Part shown: positions 42,400 through 58,034 of the stretch, one piece after another
How positions within the stretch are numbered: position 1 is the stretch's first letter
Layout: every line of letters starts with the position of its first letter
Assembly (NCBI GenBank): GCA_963691815.1
Contig: OY829662.1
Coordinates: 23,525,562-23,589,561 of the forward strand
Direction: 5' to 3'
Origin: Echiichthys vipera
Taxonomy: Eukaryota > Chordata > Actinopteri > Perciformes > Trachinidae
Length of the DNA: 64,000 bases
The notes under the pieces: model-generated
The model's input: the letters and a program-made list of their open reading frames with translations, nothing else
Told to the model about the DNA's origin: nothing
Databases searched by the model: none
Translations under genes and position numbers: made by a program

Positions 42400-42989
42400 G
42401 TGATATTACTACCTTTACTAAAAGCTCTGAGTACTTCTTCCACCACCGGACATCGTGGTGCTTTTGGCATATGGTAGTATGGGTATTGGAACGCAGAACA
42501 GAATATACAACCTCCCAAATCTGAACCATCCCTTTAATTTTAGCTTTCTCCTTGAGATGTAAGTGGACAGTAGAGTCCAGGCCTGAGGAGTGAGCTCTCC
42601 TGTGTTGGGCCGTGCGTTTATGCAGTGGTTGTTTTGTTTCTCCAATGTAAAGATCTTTGCATTCCTCGTTGCATTAACAGCATAAACCAGGTTGCTTTTG
42701 TGGTGGTGTGGTGTTCTGTCCTTGGGATGTACTAGTCTCTGTCTGCGTGTGTTACCGGGTTTGAAATACACAGGGATGCTGTGTTTGTTGAAGATCCTCC
42801 TGAGTTTCTCCGATACCCCAGCCACATACGGAATGACTATGTTGTTTCTCTTGTTTTCTTTTTCTTTCTCAACCACTTTGGTTTTCTTTCTGGAAGCAGC
42901 TGCCATTTTAACAAAGGTCCAGCTAGGGTAGCCACAAGTTGTGAGGACGCCTCTCAGGTTCTTGCGTTATTCCCCTTGGGCCTGTGAGC

Positions 42990-43280
42990 TGTTGGGTAAT
43001 TGAGTGGTGGTAGGTGGTAGTGGTAGTAGTACAGTGGGTCGTCCTGAAATCAAGAGATCGGCGACTCGATCCCAAGCTTCCCCTGTCCACATGTCGAAGT
43101 GTCCTTGGGCAAGGCACTGAACCCTGAATTGCTCCGCGTGCTGCGCATGGGTGTGTGAATGTGGTGTGAATGGTTAGATTAGATGGTCTGTAGATGTTTA
43201 CTGCCATCAGTGTGAATGTCTGTGGGACTGGGTGAATGTGAACACTGTGAAACCGCATGGAGTAGTTCAAAGACTAAAAA
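42990..43280 (-). repeat. Dispersed fish repeat with tRNA-like B box, copy 2
   Basis: This is the inverse of the repeat at 40450-40745, more diverged at its ends. The central block with GTCCTTGGGCAAGGCACTGA and GTGTGAATGTGGTGTGAATG is clear. Confidence 0.7.
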
Positions 43281-43498
43281 AGGTGCTAAAGAAGTACAAG
43301 CCTACGTACGTTATCAGCTCTGTGTTGCAGGGTTCTGATAACTCCAAGCTTGTGTGTTTCACCTGTACTTTTTCTACTCTGACAAGTGAAAATGTTTGCT
43401 ATAAAAAAAGGTCCATTAGCTCTGATTTTAAAATGAAACGTGTTTTTTTTTTGATTATGTGAAGGAGTAAATTAAGTTTTAAGGATTTAATGTGACCA

Positions 43499-43790
43499 CA
43501 AAGCAATTTCATTCAAAAGTAACTGGACTTGGTTATTTGTCTAGGAAGATGTTTCACCTCTCATCCAAGAGGCTTCATCAGTTCATGTACGCACTGACCA
43601 GGCTGGGACTGGACCAGGACCAGGACCAGGACCAGGACCAGGACCAGGACCAGGCTGGGACAAGTCCAGGACCAGGACCAGGACCAGGACAAGTCTGGGA
43701 CTGGACTGAACCGATGAAGCCTCTTGGATGAGAGGTGAAACTTCTTCCTAGACAAACAACCAAGTCCAGTTGCTGAAATTGCTTTGAGGA
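43499..43790. mobile_element. Inverted-repeat MITE enclosing a GGACCA minisatellite
   Basis: The left arm (43521-43581, beginning AACTGGACTTGGTTATTTGT) is the near-perfect inverse of 43714-43776. AAGCAATTTCA and TGAAATTGCTT extend the outer ends. Between the arms is a tandem GGACCA hexamer array (about 43604-43690), interrupted by GCTGGGACAAGT. Open frames through the hexamers are spurious. Flanking sequence at 43790-43830 recurs at 56497-56535. Confidence 0.8.
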
Positions 43791-44139
43791 TAATGACGAC
43801 CTGGACAAATGAGAACATTCACAGGCCTAATGTGACCAGTTTATTGTTTTTTTAATGGAAAAGCCAATTGTTACTCAGAGTTGAATATTATTTTTTTATT
43901 TTTTATGCATTTATTATTATTATTCAACCTATAAGATGATGCCAAATATGTTGTGTGCACAGAGGCCTACCTCCTCACAACACTGTGCCCCATCCTTCAT
44001 GCTCTATTTTATAATCACGCCCCCTTATGCAAGCAGCCCTCCACCGGTGTTTGTTATCCAAGGGGGAAGTGGGTGGTCCGAGTGCGTTTCCACAGGCTTG
44101 TCCCTTCCATGGACGCTACTATCGCGCTTTAAAATGCTC

Positions 44140-44360
44140 CATAGTAAACATGTAGCAGTCTCGACAGGTTGGATCTATGCTAAACCAAAGGTGTTGCGCG
44201 CGAGGCATCGACTGATCTGAAAGGTAACGTCGGTGTACATGTTTGTGTGTTCAAATGCGTTACCGACCTCACATCTGTGCAGCGGGCGGAGGCAGAGCGG
44301 CGGTGCGTCGGCTGGAGAGTTCGCGGAGAGCCGGGGGATTGTCCACCCTGAGCCCACTGC
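44140..44360 (+). promoter_or_regulatory. foxred2: Probable foxred2 promoter / first noncoding exon region
   Basis: This is the only CpG-rich stretch upstream of foxred2 (for example about 44274-44345). The first coding exon is preceded by an acceptor (CAACAG at 45442-45447), so a 5' noncoding exon must exist. AAAG followed by GTAACG at 44224 is a reasonable donor for it. Inference only. Confidence 0.4.
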
Positions 44361-44609
44361 CGTCTCTTTGCTCCGTTACGCATGTTTCCATTCGCTAAAG
44401 TACCGCATGAACTCCCGGTGTAGTTTGACTCCATGGTCATTTTGGGCTACATTTCTATTATATGCTCCAGAGTAACGAGCCTAAAGATGTAAGCAGTTGC
44501 CTCATCATGGCCCACATGCACATGCAGTCTAGGAGGGAAGTAAATACATGCAGGACAGTTATGGTTTATTTTAATTATATTTCATTTACACGCACTCTAA
44601 TTTAAAGGT

Positions 44610-45275
44610 CGAAGATGTATACATCCCCCCCCCCCCAAAAAAAAAGAATGCACCCACAGTGTACAAAATAAAAGTATTGCTTTTCCATAAATTAAATCTT
44701 AATTAGTCTTAAATACTTTAGTCTTAATATTCTTTTTTGACAGGTTTGACAATGACTTTCTGTCCCGTTCCGTTTCCATGGTAGCAGCCAATAGCGTTGG
44801 GCGTTGCTGGTTGCCAGGGTTGCCTGTTGTTGGGTGCAGCTACTTAATGCTGGCACTGGGTGAAATGGAGTTTTCCAATCCTGCAGCTGCTTCAGAGCCT
44901 CAGTGAAGGGGGCGTTCTTTGTCCCAGCAGCTGAGTGAGCGGAGACGGGCAAAAACCAGAGTCAATATAGGCCGAGCATTCACTCCATGGACTGAGAGAA
45001 AGGAGAGAAACACCATTCAAACGCACGCCCACATGGCTACGCTTCTCCTTGATCGCTAACATCACTTTCATCTTTACTTTACTTGTTATTGTGGTGTGAT
45101 TTTCTGGAGGGGACGGGTTCAAACAGGATCAAACAGACTCCGGTCTCCTGTAGGCTACTGGGCCGGGTCTGACCAACCTGGCAACCCGACTCCTGAACTT
45201 ATTTCTTGTTGTTGCGACTACAATCTTGAGACACTAGATGGAGCTGTTCTTCTCGTTCCCCATGTTCAACCTTTA
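44610..45275 (+). repeat. Dispersed repeat, copy 1 (second copy 55745-56235)
   Basis: Shared blocks in the same order are AAAGTATTGCTTTTCCATAA, GACAATGACTTTCTGTCCCG, AGCCAATAGCGTTGGGCGTT, TTGTTGTTGCGACTACAATC and a closing TTCAACCTTTAA. This copy carries about 180 bp more than the second. A homopolymer C10/A9 lies near 44627-44645. Class unknown. Confidence 0.7.
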
Positions 45276-45450
45276 ATACTATTTTATAAATTATCCCACA
45301 TGTTTTTTTGTTGTTGCCATTAAAAACTGGAGACCCATCGATATGTTATCGTACTAAAACATTCAAAAGGTTTAATGGATAGGATTTATTATGTATGTTA
45401 ACCATAGCATTATTCACATTTTGACCACACTGTCTCATGTCCAACAGGTT

Positions 45451-48400
45451 ATGGATTCGAACCTTCCTTGTTTTATCCTCTTCATCTTGATCGGCTGTGT
45501 CGAATGCTCTTCTGATAACCACCACCCCAACGGCACCCGCCACTATGATTACTGTGTTCTCGGAGCTGGGCCTGCTGGACTGCAGATGGGGTATTTCCTC
45601 TCCAGGGCCAAAAGAAACTACATCATCTTGGAGAGGAACTCAGGACCGGGCAGCTTCTTTAACAAGTAGGTAACTTTTGCGGCAGTAGCTCAGGAGACTC
45701 GGCTGGGAACTGGAGGGTCGCCACTTCGAGTCCCTGTGTGGACCGTGAATGGAGTGTGGACTGGTGGCTGGAGAGGTGCCAGCTCATCTCCTGGGCATTG
45801 CCGAGGTGGTGTTGAGCAAGGCACTCGGGGCGCTGAGCTATTGGCAGCCCCCTCGCTCTGACATCTCTCCATTAATTTAGTGGAAAAATTGGATTTCCCT
45901 TGCGGGATAAATAAAGGAATTCTTCTTCGTGTGAAAGCACGTCATTCAATCTCACACGAAAGTACTCATCTACCCTCCTGAATCACCTTTGACACATGAC
46001 TTGTCTGCTCCGTTTGTGCGTCCAGGTATCCCAGGCACAGGAAGCTCATTAGCATTAACAAGATCTACACTGGAAGGCAGAACCGAGAGTTTAACCTGCG
46101 CCATGACTGGAACTCGCTGCTGAGCGATATACCTGACCTCCTGTTCAAGAGAGTGAGCAGGGAGTTTTACCCGCCAGCCGATGCCTTCCCACGCTATCTG
46201 TCCATGTACGTGAAGGAGCTTGGGCTGAGGGTCCGGTACGGGGTGGACATCGGAAAAATCAGGGCGGTGCAGTCAGCCGCTGCCAGGAGCTACATCCTGA
46301 CTGATCAACATGTGTCAGACTACACGTGCAGGTAGTTTACATCACTCTGAACCTGACATGAAAATGTTCAATGTGTGTGGACTGTGGATTGCATCGTGGT
46401 TTACTTTTGTCCTCTCTCGCTCAGCGTCCTCCTGGTAGCCACAGGTTTGTGGGTTCCTCAGAAGGTGGAGTTTGATGGTTCTGACCTGGTTGAAGGCTAC
46501 GAGTCCATCTCCACCAATCCTGAAGACTACAAGGACCAGGCCGTACTTATTTTGGGCAAGGGGAACTCTGCTTTTGAAACAGCCCAGAGCATCTTGGGAA
46601 GAGCGAGTCGGGTGCACATGCTCAGTTCCAGCCCTGTTCGACTGGCTTGGCAAACGCATTACGTTGGAGATCTCAGGTAATGCTAAAGATCGGATGATTT
46701 CTTCTCTGATCTTTTTTTGTCTCTGTGATTTTGCTTTCCTTGTACATCACTGGTTCCCAACAGTCTTCAGATGAAGCACATAGAGCTGGATGTTATTTAC
46801 CCTATTAATTATACAAGTGGGTATTTACAGTATTCTTTTCAGACATTTTAATTAGCATTAGCATTTGTTCAAGTAGGGCTTAAAGATCTCAGGCACCATG
46901 TCCTAAGTCTGTGTGACAGAGGCTGGACGTTTTAACCATTTATCCATTACCTTTTGCTAACTATTATAGCTATGTATTCATTATTTTTTAGCTAACTATT
47001 TTGGCTATATATTCATTATTTTTTAGCTAACTAATTTAACCATTTATCCATCACCTTTAGTTAAGTATTTAGATATGTATTCATTATTTTTAACTAACTA
47101 ATTTAGCTATATATTCATTATTTTGAGCTAACTAATTTAACAATTTAACCATTACCTTTAGCTAACTATTTTAGCTATTTATTAATTATTTCAAGTTAAC
47201 TAATTTAACCATTATCCATTACCTTTAGCTAACTATTTAGCTATGTATTCATTACCTTTAGCTAACTATTTAGCTATGTATTCATTATTTTGAGCTAACT
47301 AATTTAACCATTTATCCATTACCTTTAGCTAACTATTTTAGCTTTTTCACAGTTATTCATTATCATATGATACATTTTTATACTACTGTATGTATCCATT
47401 ACTAAGCCAAATGTTGTAGATATTTATCATTAGTTTAACTTTCTATTTCACAGTTATTCATTACTTTAAGCTAACTATTTTAGCTATTTATCTAAGACAT
47501 TTAGCTAACCATTTCCACTGTTAATTCACCAGGCTTCTTTTAGCTAATATTTTTAGTTTTTTGTCCATTACTTTTAGCTTCCTGTTGAAACCTTTTAACC
47601 ATTACCATTATCTATGGTGCAATTCAGCTAAGCTTTAAGCTAACTGTTGATTTTTTTCTCTCCATTATTTTAGCTAACTGTTTATTCTTCTCTGTCTCAA
47701 TTGCAACACATGATGTTCAGGTTTTTATAGCTGACTCAATATGTGGATATACACATTTTATTCAAATCATAATTTCTATTTTGATTTTGTTTTCTAAAGG
47801 TAGTTGAGCCACTCTACATCTATCATGTACCTCCCAGTTAACTGCACAAGTACCCAGTGGGTACTTGGACCCCAATGGGTACCCTGGTTGGGAATCAGTG
47901 TTCTACATTGATGCTTTGCAAATGTCAACTTCGCCAGCTGTTCCAATATTCTCTTCTACATTGGGACCATTCCTAATATTGACCTATTGTTTCTGTTTTT
48001 CAGAGCTGTGAATAATGAGCTAATAGACACATATCAGCTAAAGTCCCTGGATGGGCTAGTGGAAGCACGCCTGGATAAAATAATTATCGCTCAACGAAAG
48101 GAGCAAGGCAGGAGGAGATCAGATGCAAAGAAGGGAGAGAAGAAGAGACAGTTGTACCTGACTTTAAAGAAGTACATACAATACCAGGAAGAGAAGAACA
48201 GCTCCAGTGTGACTGGAGAAGAAGTGCCAGGGTATCACATTGACAACTTTTCTATGCGAAAGCCCTACGACCGAGTAATTCGATGCCTTGGATTCCGATT
48301 CAACTTCAGCGTATTTGACAGGTATAGACTTATATTACATGGATGAAATATTTTGTTTTATTGTGTCAATATCTATACAATAAGTAATGCACTGTGCTCT

Positions 48401-51400
48401 TTATAATGGTAATCTCCCTAGCTCTGCCTGCCCACCCAACAGTGAGAATGCAAAAGGGCGGTTGCCTGGGGTGACGGCGTGGTATGAAGGGAAGAACACC
48501 CCTGGTTTGTTTGTGCTGGGAACTGCTGCTCACTCCAGAGACTACCGCTCATCTGCTGGTGGTTTCGTCCACGGTTTCCGTTACACAGGTGAAAGTCCAA
48601 CAGCTGTTTGTTATTTTTTGATATTTAGAGTAAGCAAGTCTCTGTCCATAGCATCCTTTTTTTTCCACTGATATTACATCTTGGTCTACACCGTCTGATT
48701 CCAACTGCAGCAAATGTAGTCGGTAGCACTCTATGCGGATCGTGAACACTCAACTGCATAGGTCATAATAGGAATGCAGACAAATTGGACAGTTTCACAT
48801 TGACATAAAGCAAAATAAAGCCCTTTGTGCTAATTTTACATGTAACTAAGGTGATATTTAAATACACTGTATGGATTTTCTGCTACAGTGCGAGCTGTAC
48901 ATCGAGTACTTGAAAAGCGCTACCATAGTAACCTGTGGCCATCGACGAAACTGTTGACAACACAGCTGCAGTCCTGGATTCTGAAGCGGATCGGTGAGGC
49001 CTCTGGGACATACCAAATGTTCGAGGTGCTTGGGGACATTATACTTCTTCAGGGGTAAGCAGATGTTATTTTGATATCACTGGTGATAACTTCCTTTTTC
49101 CAACTGTGCTCATTTGATCACAGTCAGCTGTGAGATGAGTTCACTAGGCTAATGAAGAAGCAAAATAAGATGTTTTTTTCATTCACTGAACTAAGACGTT
49201 AGCTTAGACACCTTGTTAACTCATTGTAAAACACACTTCATTCAAACTGGACAGAAATAAAAGAAATCTTGGCAAACATTTTAGTTAGTCTTTCCACTGT
49301 TCCCACAATAACTAACTCTGGTTTGGTCAAAGAAGCTTCGAACGAAACGGCAAAGCCACCAAACTCCATTGAAAATAAATGTAATTTTATTTAGCATGTC
49401 ATTACATTACATTAAAAACTGTATTTGTAAGTCTTCTCACTGTTACAACAACTTCGGTTTGGAATCAATTGTGAATTCACCAATTAGCAGCTGTCCGTGG
49501 GCACAGTGCTACTAGATGGCCGTCTTCACTTGCCCTAATAATTCATGACAGGGCCATGGCTGAGTGCCAAGGGAGCGGAATCATCACTGAGTAATCGTGA
49601 CTTAATACATCATTCCTCAGTATGAAGTGCTTCATATTCAAGAAATATATTCTTTCCTTCTCAGTATTAATGATAAGTGTAAAAGGACAAACTGAAATCT
49701 GTCATTCTAAAAGCACTGACTGTCAAGACGATGCCAGAATGAATAGATGATGGCTGGTTGTTTATTCGTCCCACTTCCTGTTTAAACTCATGAAAAAGAA
49801 TTCTGCTCTTCATAGACGTTTAATCACTTACTTATATTGCTGGATGCTATATTACCTGACCTCAATAGACCTTGAAATCGCTCTCATGTTCATATTTTGG
49901 TGCTGTCTTCTCTCCTGACTCTAAGCTCTCACTGTGAATACGTGGAAGAGTTTCCCCTCCAGGCCTTACCTCAGTTCTCCTCTCTTTCGGGCCACGAGGT
50001 TTCCAACCACGGACTGATAGTTCTAGTCATGCAGTACGGAAAGAATAAGATAGACTATCTGGGGCTGAACAGGGCTGAAACAGACTGGACCAAAGCCTGG
50101 AAATCCAACTTTCTGCACCCTGTTTTATACTACTATGACACACTACCTACTGGTGAGTAGAGGCGCTGTACCATTAAAAAGTGTGCTTTTCAGAGTGGAA
50201 TTACTGCACTTTTGACACAAGGAACAAACTCAATGAAGATTAATGTAAGTACTTTTTTCCCCCAGAGGAAGAAATGAAGTTTACTCCCTATGACCGGCAG
50301 TTACCAAGGCCAAAGGCAATCCATCACATGGTTGAAGACTTCCTTGCAGAGTGGGAGAGTCCCATATCTCATATCCAGCCACTGCGGCGCTTCCTGGAGC
50401 ACTGTGTCCAGACTGACCTCAGGGCCTTCTATGCAGGTAAAGCTGCATATTTGTGTTGCAAATAACAATAATATAATTAACACTCTTTATTTATGTATAC
50501 ATATATGTATTTTATCATTAAACCAGTAAAGTTTTTGTTAAAAGTAACAGGTCCAACAAATGGGTCTGTCACTCACTGCCTGTAATGCCCTACACAGGCA
50601 GAGAGCAGTAACTACAGCAACAATAAAGATGAGAGAAAACTTGTTTCACTCTGGCTGACAAACTGTAACAGACAGAGAGGTTGCAAGGCAGTAAAACAGC
50701 TCAGAAGAAACATAAATTAATTAAATTCAAATCCATTCAATTTTATTTACAGTGCCAAATTATAACAAAAGTTATCTCAGGACACTTGGAGTAGGTAAAG
50801 AACACACTTATTTATGATTTACATAGACCCAACTAGTCCCCCATTGAGTACGGTGGCGTTGAAAACCTTCCCTTTAACAGACAGGAACGTGGAACAGACC
50901 CAGCTCTGTGGAGGACAGACATCTGTCTGCACCGGTTGGGGAGGAAGAAAAGGAAAGAGAAAGAGAGATAGAAAGACAGACAGATGGACAGAGAGCGAAA
51001 AGACAGACACAAAGACAGACAGACAGACAGACAGAGATGCAAGCAACCACAGAAGTAACAGTAACAATAGCAATAACAGTAATAATAGTTAAAGTAATGT
51101 AAATATGACTTTTATTTATGGAAGTTAATAATGCAGAACAGCAAGAAAAGGGCACAGCCGAGGTGATTTATGGTGGTAAATATGAACAATGATGAGTAGT
51201 GGTAATAACAGCTGTGATACAGTGAGATATATTACTGATGATGTTTTTATAGCTGCAAATGTTATAATTTATCAGTCTAATGATAGTTTATATGAGTAAA
51301 AGTAATAATAGCAGCAGGAAGCGTCATGCAGGACCATGGCAGCAGGCACCACCACGATCAGCAGAGACCTGAGAGAAGACAAAGCACAAACAGCTCTGGG

Positions 51401-52574
51401 GATGAAGTTGAATTAGTAACATGCATTGATGAGACATGGATGATACAGACAGAGAGGATAAAGCATTAGTTAGGGTTAGCAGTGGCTACCTCCCTAGCTA
51501 GCTTTCAACTAGCTTTTTTCTCACATCAAATGTTTTCAGAAACGCATTTTTGTGTACTGTTAAGCTGTGATTTGAGAAGATTAGTGACTCGTTTACCATT
51601 GTATTCAACTGAGCAAGCAACGCCGTTTTGTTGCTGTGATTGGTTGTAGGTTCATCCAGAGGCATATTTCTCTGCTCAGTTGATAACACCCGCTTGGAAA
51701 TTGAAAAGTAGAAAGCCAAACTACATTCCTGTGGCATGATCATTTTATATGATTCAGTAGCTGGTCTCAGCTACTGTTTTATATACACGCCCACACAGTG
51801 CTGAGAAGAAGTCTGGCAAAATAAATGAAGACACCTGTGTTGTTGACCATCTGGGTGTGTAGTAGCTCAGTCCGCGGGGACTTGAAAACCGCAACCCCCT
51901 CTCTGTGGAATCGTTCCATTAATGCACGTGTATAGGTCCTGTTTGTGCATGTGTGTGTAATGTGTAAAATAACAGAGTGAACATACTGTATATAAATATA
52001 TGTAGGGTTTCTTTTTTTAACATTTCCACTATTGAGCTCTCTAAAACGTACATGAAAATAAATAATTAGCAGGACTAGGAATGCTGCCAAACAGCAAAGT
52101 GGACCAATGCATTCAATTTACAGTGCATTAGTTATGACTATAAGAGACAACCTTGTTGACAAGATATAACAGTGTTAGGAAATTGCATTTTAAATAGGTT
52201 AACATTACTGATTAGTATGTTGCAAGATACTGTAACATTTTTTGTTCTCTAACCTACAGAGAGCAGTCATTCATGGATTCTATAACAGATGGTTGTTGGA
52301 TGGAAGTTTGACTCGTTCCTGTGTTTTCTCTTGTCTTTTAGAATCGTGTTTCCGCTCATCCCTTACCCACCGAAAGCCCCCACTGTTTTGTCAGCAAGGA
52401 TACATGAAGCAGCAAGGCGTGGCTCACAACAGTCAGCTGTGGCAGCACATTAATGACGCTGGACTGATGCCTACTGAGCAGGATGCAGGCACATCAGGGG
52501 CTGACCCTGCGTTCCCCAACTACCTGGCCCAAGCTGGAGCCTCCATGTCTTCAGGACTGAAACTTGACTTCTGA
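45451..52574 (+). CDS. foxred2: FAD-dependent oxidoreductase domain-containing protein 2 (ERFAD)
   Basis: FOXRED2 is an ER-lumen flavoprotein implicated in ER-associated degradation with SEL1L/OS-9 and ERdj5. Exons: 45451-45665, 46026-46331, 46425-46676, 48004-48321, 48422-48588, 48889-49054, 49926-50152, 50266-50436, 52342-52574 (2055 nt, 684 aa, the same length as I recall for human). All are GT-AG and in phase. Residues 1-21 form a hydrophobic signal peptide (LPCFILFILIGCVECSS). FAD Rossmann motif GAGPAG is at about 38-43, followed by a second dinucleotide motif GKGNSA at about 218-223. Conserved blocks include RHRKLISINK, FNLRHDWNSLL, THYVGDLRAVNN, DTYQLKSLDGL, PYDRVIRCLGF, SAGGFVHGFRYT and PPLFCQQGYMKQQG. 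The protein ends GLKLDF where the human protein ends in the retrieval signal KEEL. Introns 1, 3 and 8 hold a SINE, a hAT-like element and a large repeat. Confidence 0.95.
45679..45930 (+). mobile_element. tRNA-derived SINE in foxred2 intron 1
   Basis: The head GCGGCAGTAGCTCAGGAG resembles a tRNA A box, and GGTCGCCACTTCGAGTCCC about 40 bp later resembles a B box. The tail has CCCTTGCGGGATAAATAAAG and ATTCTT. A related head fragment (AGTAGCTCAGTCCGCGGGGA) lies at 51861-51905 in intron 8. Confidence 0.75.
46748..47900. mobile_element. hAT-like element packed with TAGCTAA satellite, foxred2 intron 3
   Basis: Termini CACTGGTTCCCAAC (46748) and GTTGGGAATCAGTG (ending 47900) are inverted with one mismatch. 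The flanks TTGTACAT and TTCTACAT agree at 7 of 8 positions, an expected hAT duplication. The interior (about 46930-47590) is an array of about 35-40 bp units such as TTAGCTAACTATTTAGCTAT plus GTATTCATTA. Inverted copies of the unit occur at 10411-10800 and 24970-25035. Confidence 0.75.
50725..51475 (+). repeat. Large dispersed repeat in foxred2 intron 8
   Basis: It starts with ATTCAATTTTATTTACAGTG and CCAAATTATAACAAAAGTTA, contains an ACAG tetranucleotide run (about 50974-51035) and AGTAATAATAG-type repeats, and ends near AGAGACCTGAGAGAAGACAA. I associate this layout with a repeat common in teleosts. Class and exact ends are uncertain. Confidence 0.55.
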
Positions 52575-53249
52575 TTGTTTTGTTTAAGCTGTGTGTTAAA
52601 GCTATGCCTATGATGTTGTGTCTGTCCCTCAAACTTTCTACCTATGGCACCTTTAATTATTCCCTCCTCAAGACCAAATATTTTGATAGAATACTATCCT
52701 GCAGATCGGCAGTTCCTGTTGTTTTTGACTCTCCTCTGAGCCCTTGAAATAATGCAGTTCCTACTTAAAACCTCCCCGTCACCAGATGTAAACGTCCAAC
52801 GTGACTATTTTAACCAAAGAGTGATTCTCCTTTTTATTTTATTTTATTTTGATCATTTTTAAGAGTCCAAAGAAGTAATCCACAAGGGAAAAAAGCAAAG
52901 ATTAGAGGGAAGTCTGAAAAAGAAGCCTAACTTTGTGTAATTTCTTTTTTTTTGTAATTATCTCACAGCCCCTCCACCATCATCATCACCATCATGATGC
53001 AACCTCTCGGGGACCTAACCCCCAGGGTGGAAACTACTGCTTATGACTGGAGGGGCACCTTGTATCTTGAATGCACTCATATTGTTAGGCCTTTCCTCAC
53101 AAAATATGTATATGTACATTATAATGTGCTGTTTCATACCATGGAAATCTAGACAAATTATATGAAGCTATATGGGTGGAGGGTATGTTACCAAATGATT
53201 ATGCATTTAACCTTTTATATGTTGTGAATACAGACTGTTTTTAAATTCA

Positions 53250-53255
53250 AATAAA
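53250..53255 (+). terminator. foxred2: foxred2 polyadenylation signal (AATAAA)
   Basis: AATAAA lies 676 bp after the foxred2 stop. The next gene's GC-rich promoter begins only about 30 bp further on, which supports this as the gene's end. 52575-53249 is 3' UTR with no other feature seen. Confidence 0.65.
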
Positions 53256-53286
53256 TAGGTTTTGTGGATTTCTTGTTTTTTAGTGG

Positions 53287-53640
53287 TGCGCGTGCGCGGA
53301 GCGATCCTCTGTCCAGCACGGGGACTGATTGGCTGCACGGTTGCGTCGATCCCATTGGACGGGAGCTCACAAACAACACGAGTTCTGATTGGTTGTTACG
53401 GAAGTGCCGCTGTTGACTGTGCAATGGGTGTGCCTTTTACTACGTTTACCCGATGATAGCAGACGTGAAATAGGGGACATTTTACTGCTATAAAGGAAGA
53501 GTGTCTTCTGCCGTCAAAGTACCGTACGTTACCCACGATGGGAAGGTTGTAACGGGGGAGTTTCTGAGCTGACGTTCCGTGCCGTGCAGAGCAATGGCCC
53601 AATGGCGTCGCTGACGGCGGACATGCCATATTCAGAGCGG
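53287..53640 (+). promoter_or_regulatory. ankrd54: ankrd54 promoter: NRF1-like site and three inverted CCAAT boxes
   Basis: TGCGCGTGCGCG at 53287-53298 is a near match to the NRF1 site. ATTGG occurs at 53328-53332, 53354-53358 and 53388-53392, spaced 26 and 34 bp, an NF-Y array. The remaining 250 bp are CpG-rich leader or core promoter. No TATA box is evident. Confidence 0.6.
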
Positions 53641-53733
53641 CTCAACATTAATGACTGCTTTATTTCCTTTTTGCTTTATCGGTAGTAGCAAGGACCGTGG
53701 AATAAACACGACATCCATATGTCACGATAAAGT

Positions 53734-57424
<3,691 letters not shown>

Positions 57425-58028
57425 AGTCCTGCTACTTTTCAGGGAAGGCTCTGCTCCACTAGCATTGACTAGACATGAAAATGCTGAACCATAATGCTGA
57501 GGTTTTCTGTCCATATTCCAAGCTAAGTCCGTACATCTGCAGGACTACTCTACAGGACAGTTACACTGAAACACCTTGTGATTATAACTAAATCATTATT
57601 ATGTGTGCCTAACAGTGTTGACATAAATATGTGTGTCTTGGTTTAAGATAGAAAATAATTTCCAGTACTGTGGTTTAGTAGGGAAATACACGGTTTAAAC
57701 AGGAAGCTAGTGGAACAGAAGCCAACCCAGAAGAGTGAGTGCGAGTGAGAGTGTGTTTGAGGTTGTGTGTGTGTGTGTGTGTGTGTGATGTGCTGACATT
57801 TTCTCTTTTTGCCTGCCATTATTAGCTAAGCTCTATAATAATAATGATGAGACATATTTCTCATGAGATGATTAAACAGTTTTCACTGTTGTATTTTCAG
57901 TTTTCTAATCAACAGCATCTTTGTATCTCGTTGCCTTTTCTCTTGTATTACATGTTTGGTTTGTTTGTGTGTGAACCGTACTGTAAAAAAATGATTTGGC
58001 TGTTGTTGGAAATGTGTGTATGTGATTC

Positions 58029-58034
58029 AATAAA
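58029..58034 (+). terminator. ankrd54: ankrd54 polyadenylation signal (AATAAA)
   Basis: AATAAA 604 bp after the stop, followed within 40 bp by T/G-rich sequence. The 3' UTR 57425-58028 contains a short GT microsatellite (57766-57787) and no other feature. Confidence 0.65.

Noticed and set aside
40548..43270. Two similar open frames (40548-40817 plus and 42923-43270 minus) suggesting a duplicated gene
   Set aside because: Both come from the same dispersed non-coding repeat in opposite orientations and show no conserved protein beyond the repeat itself.
43492..43818. Asp-Gln and Trp-Ser repeat proteins on both strands
   Set aside because: They arise from a GGACCA hexamer array inside an inverted-repeat element, with no splice or start context.
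50814..51155. Arg/Asp/Thr-rich and Leu/Ser-rich open frames
   Set aside because: They result from ACAG and related short tandem repeats within a dispersed repeat in foxred2 intron 8.
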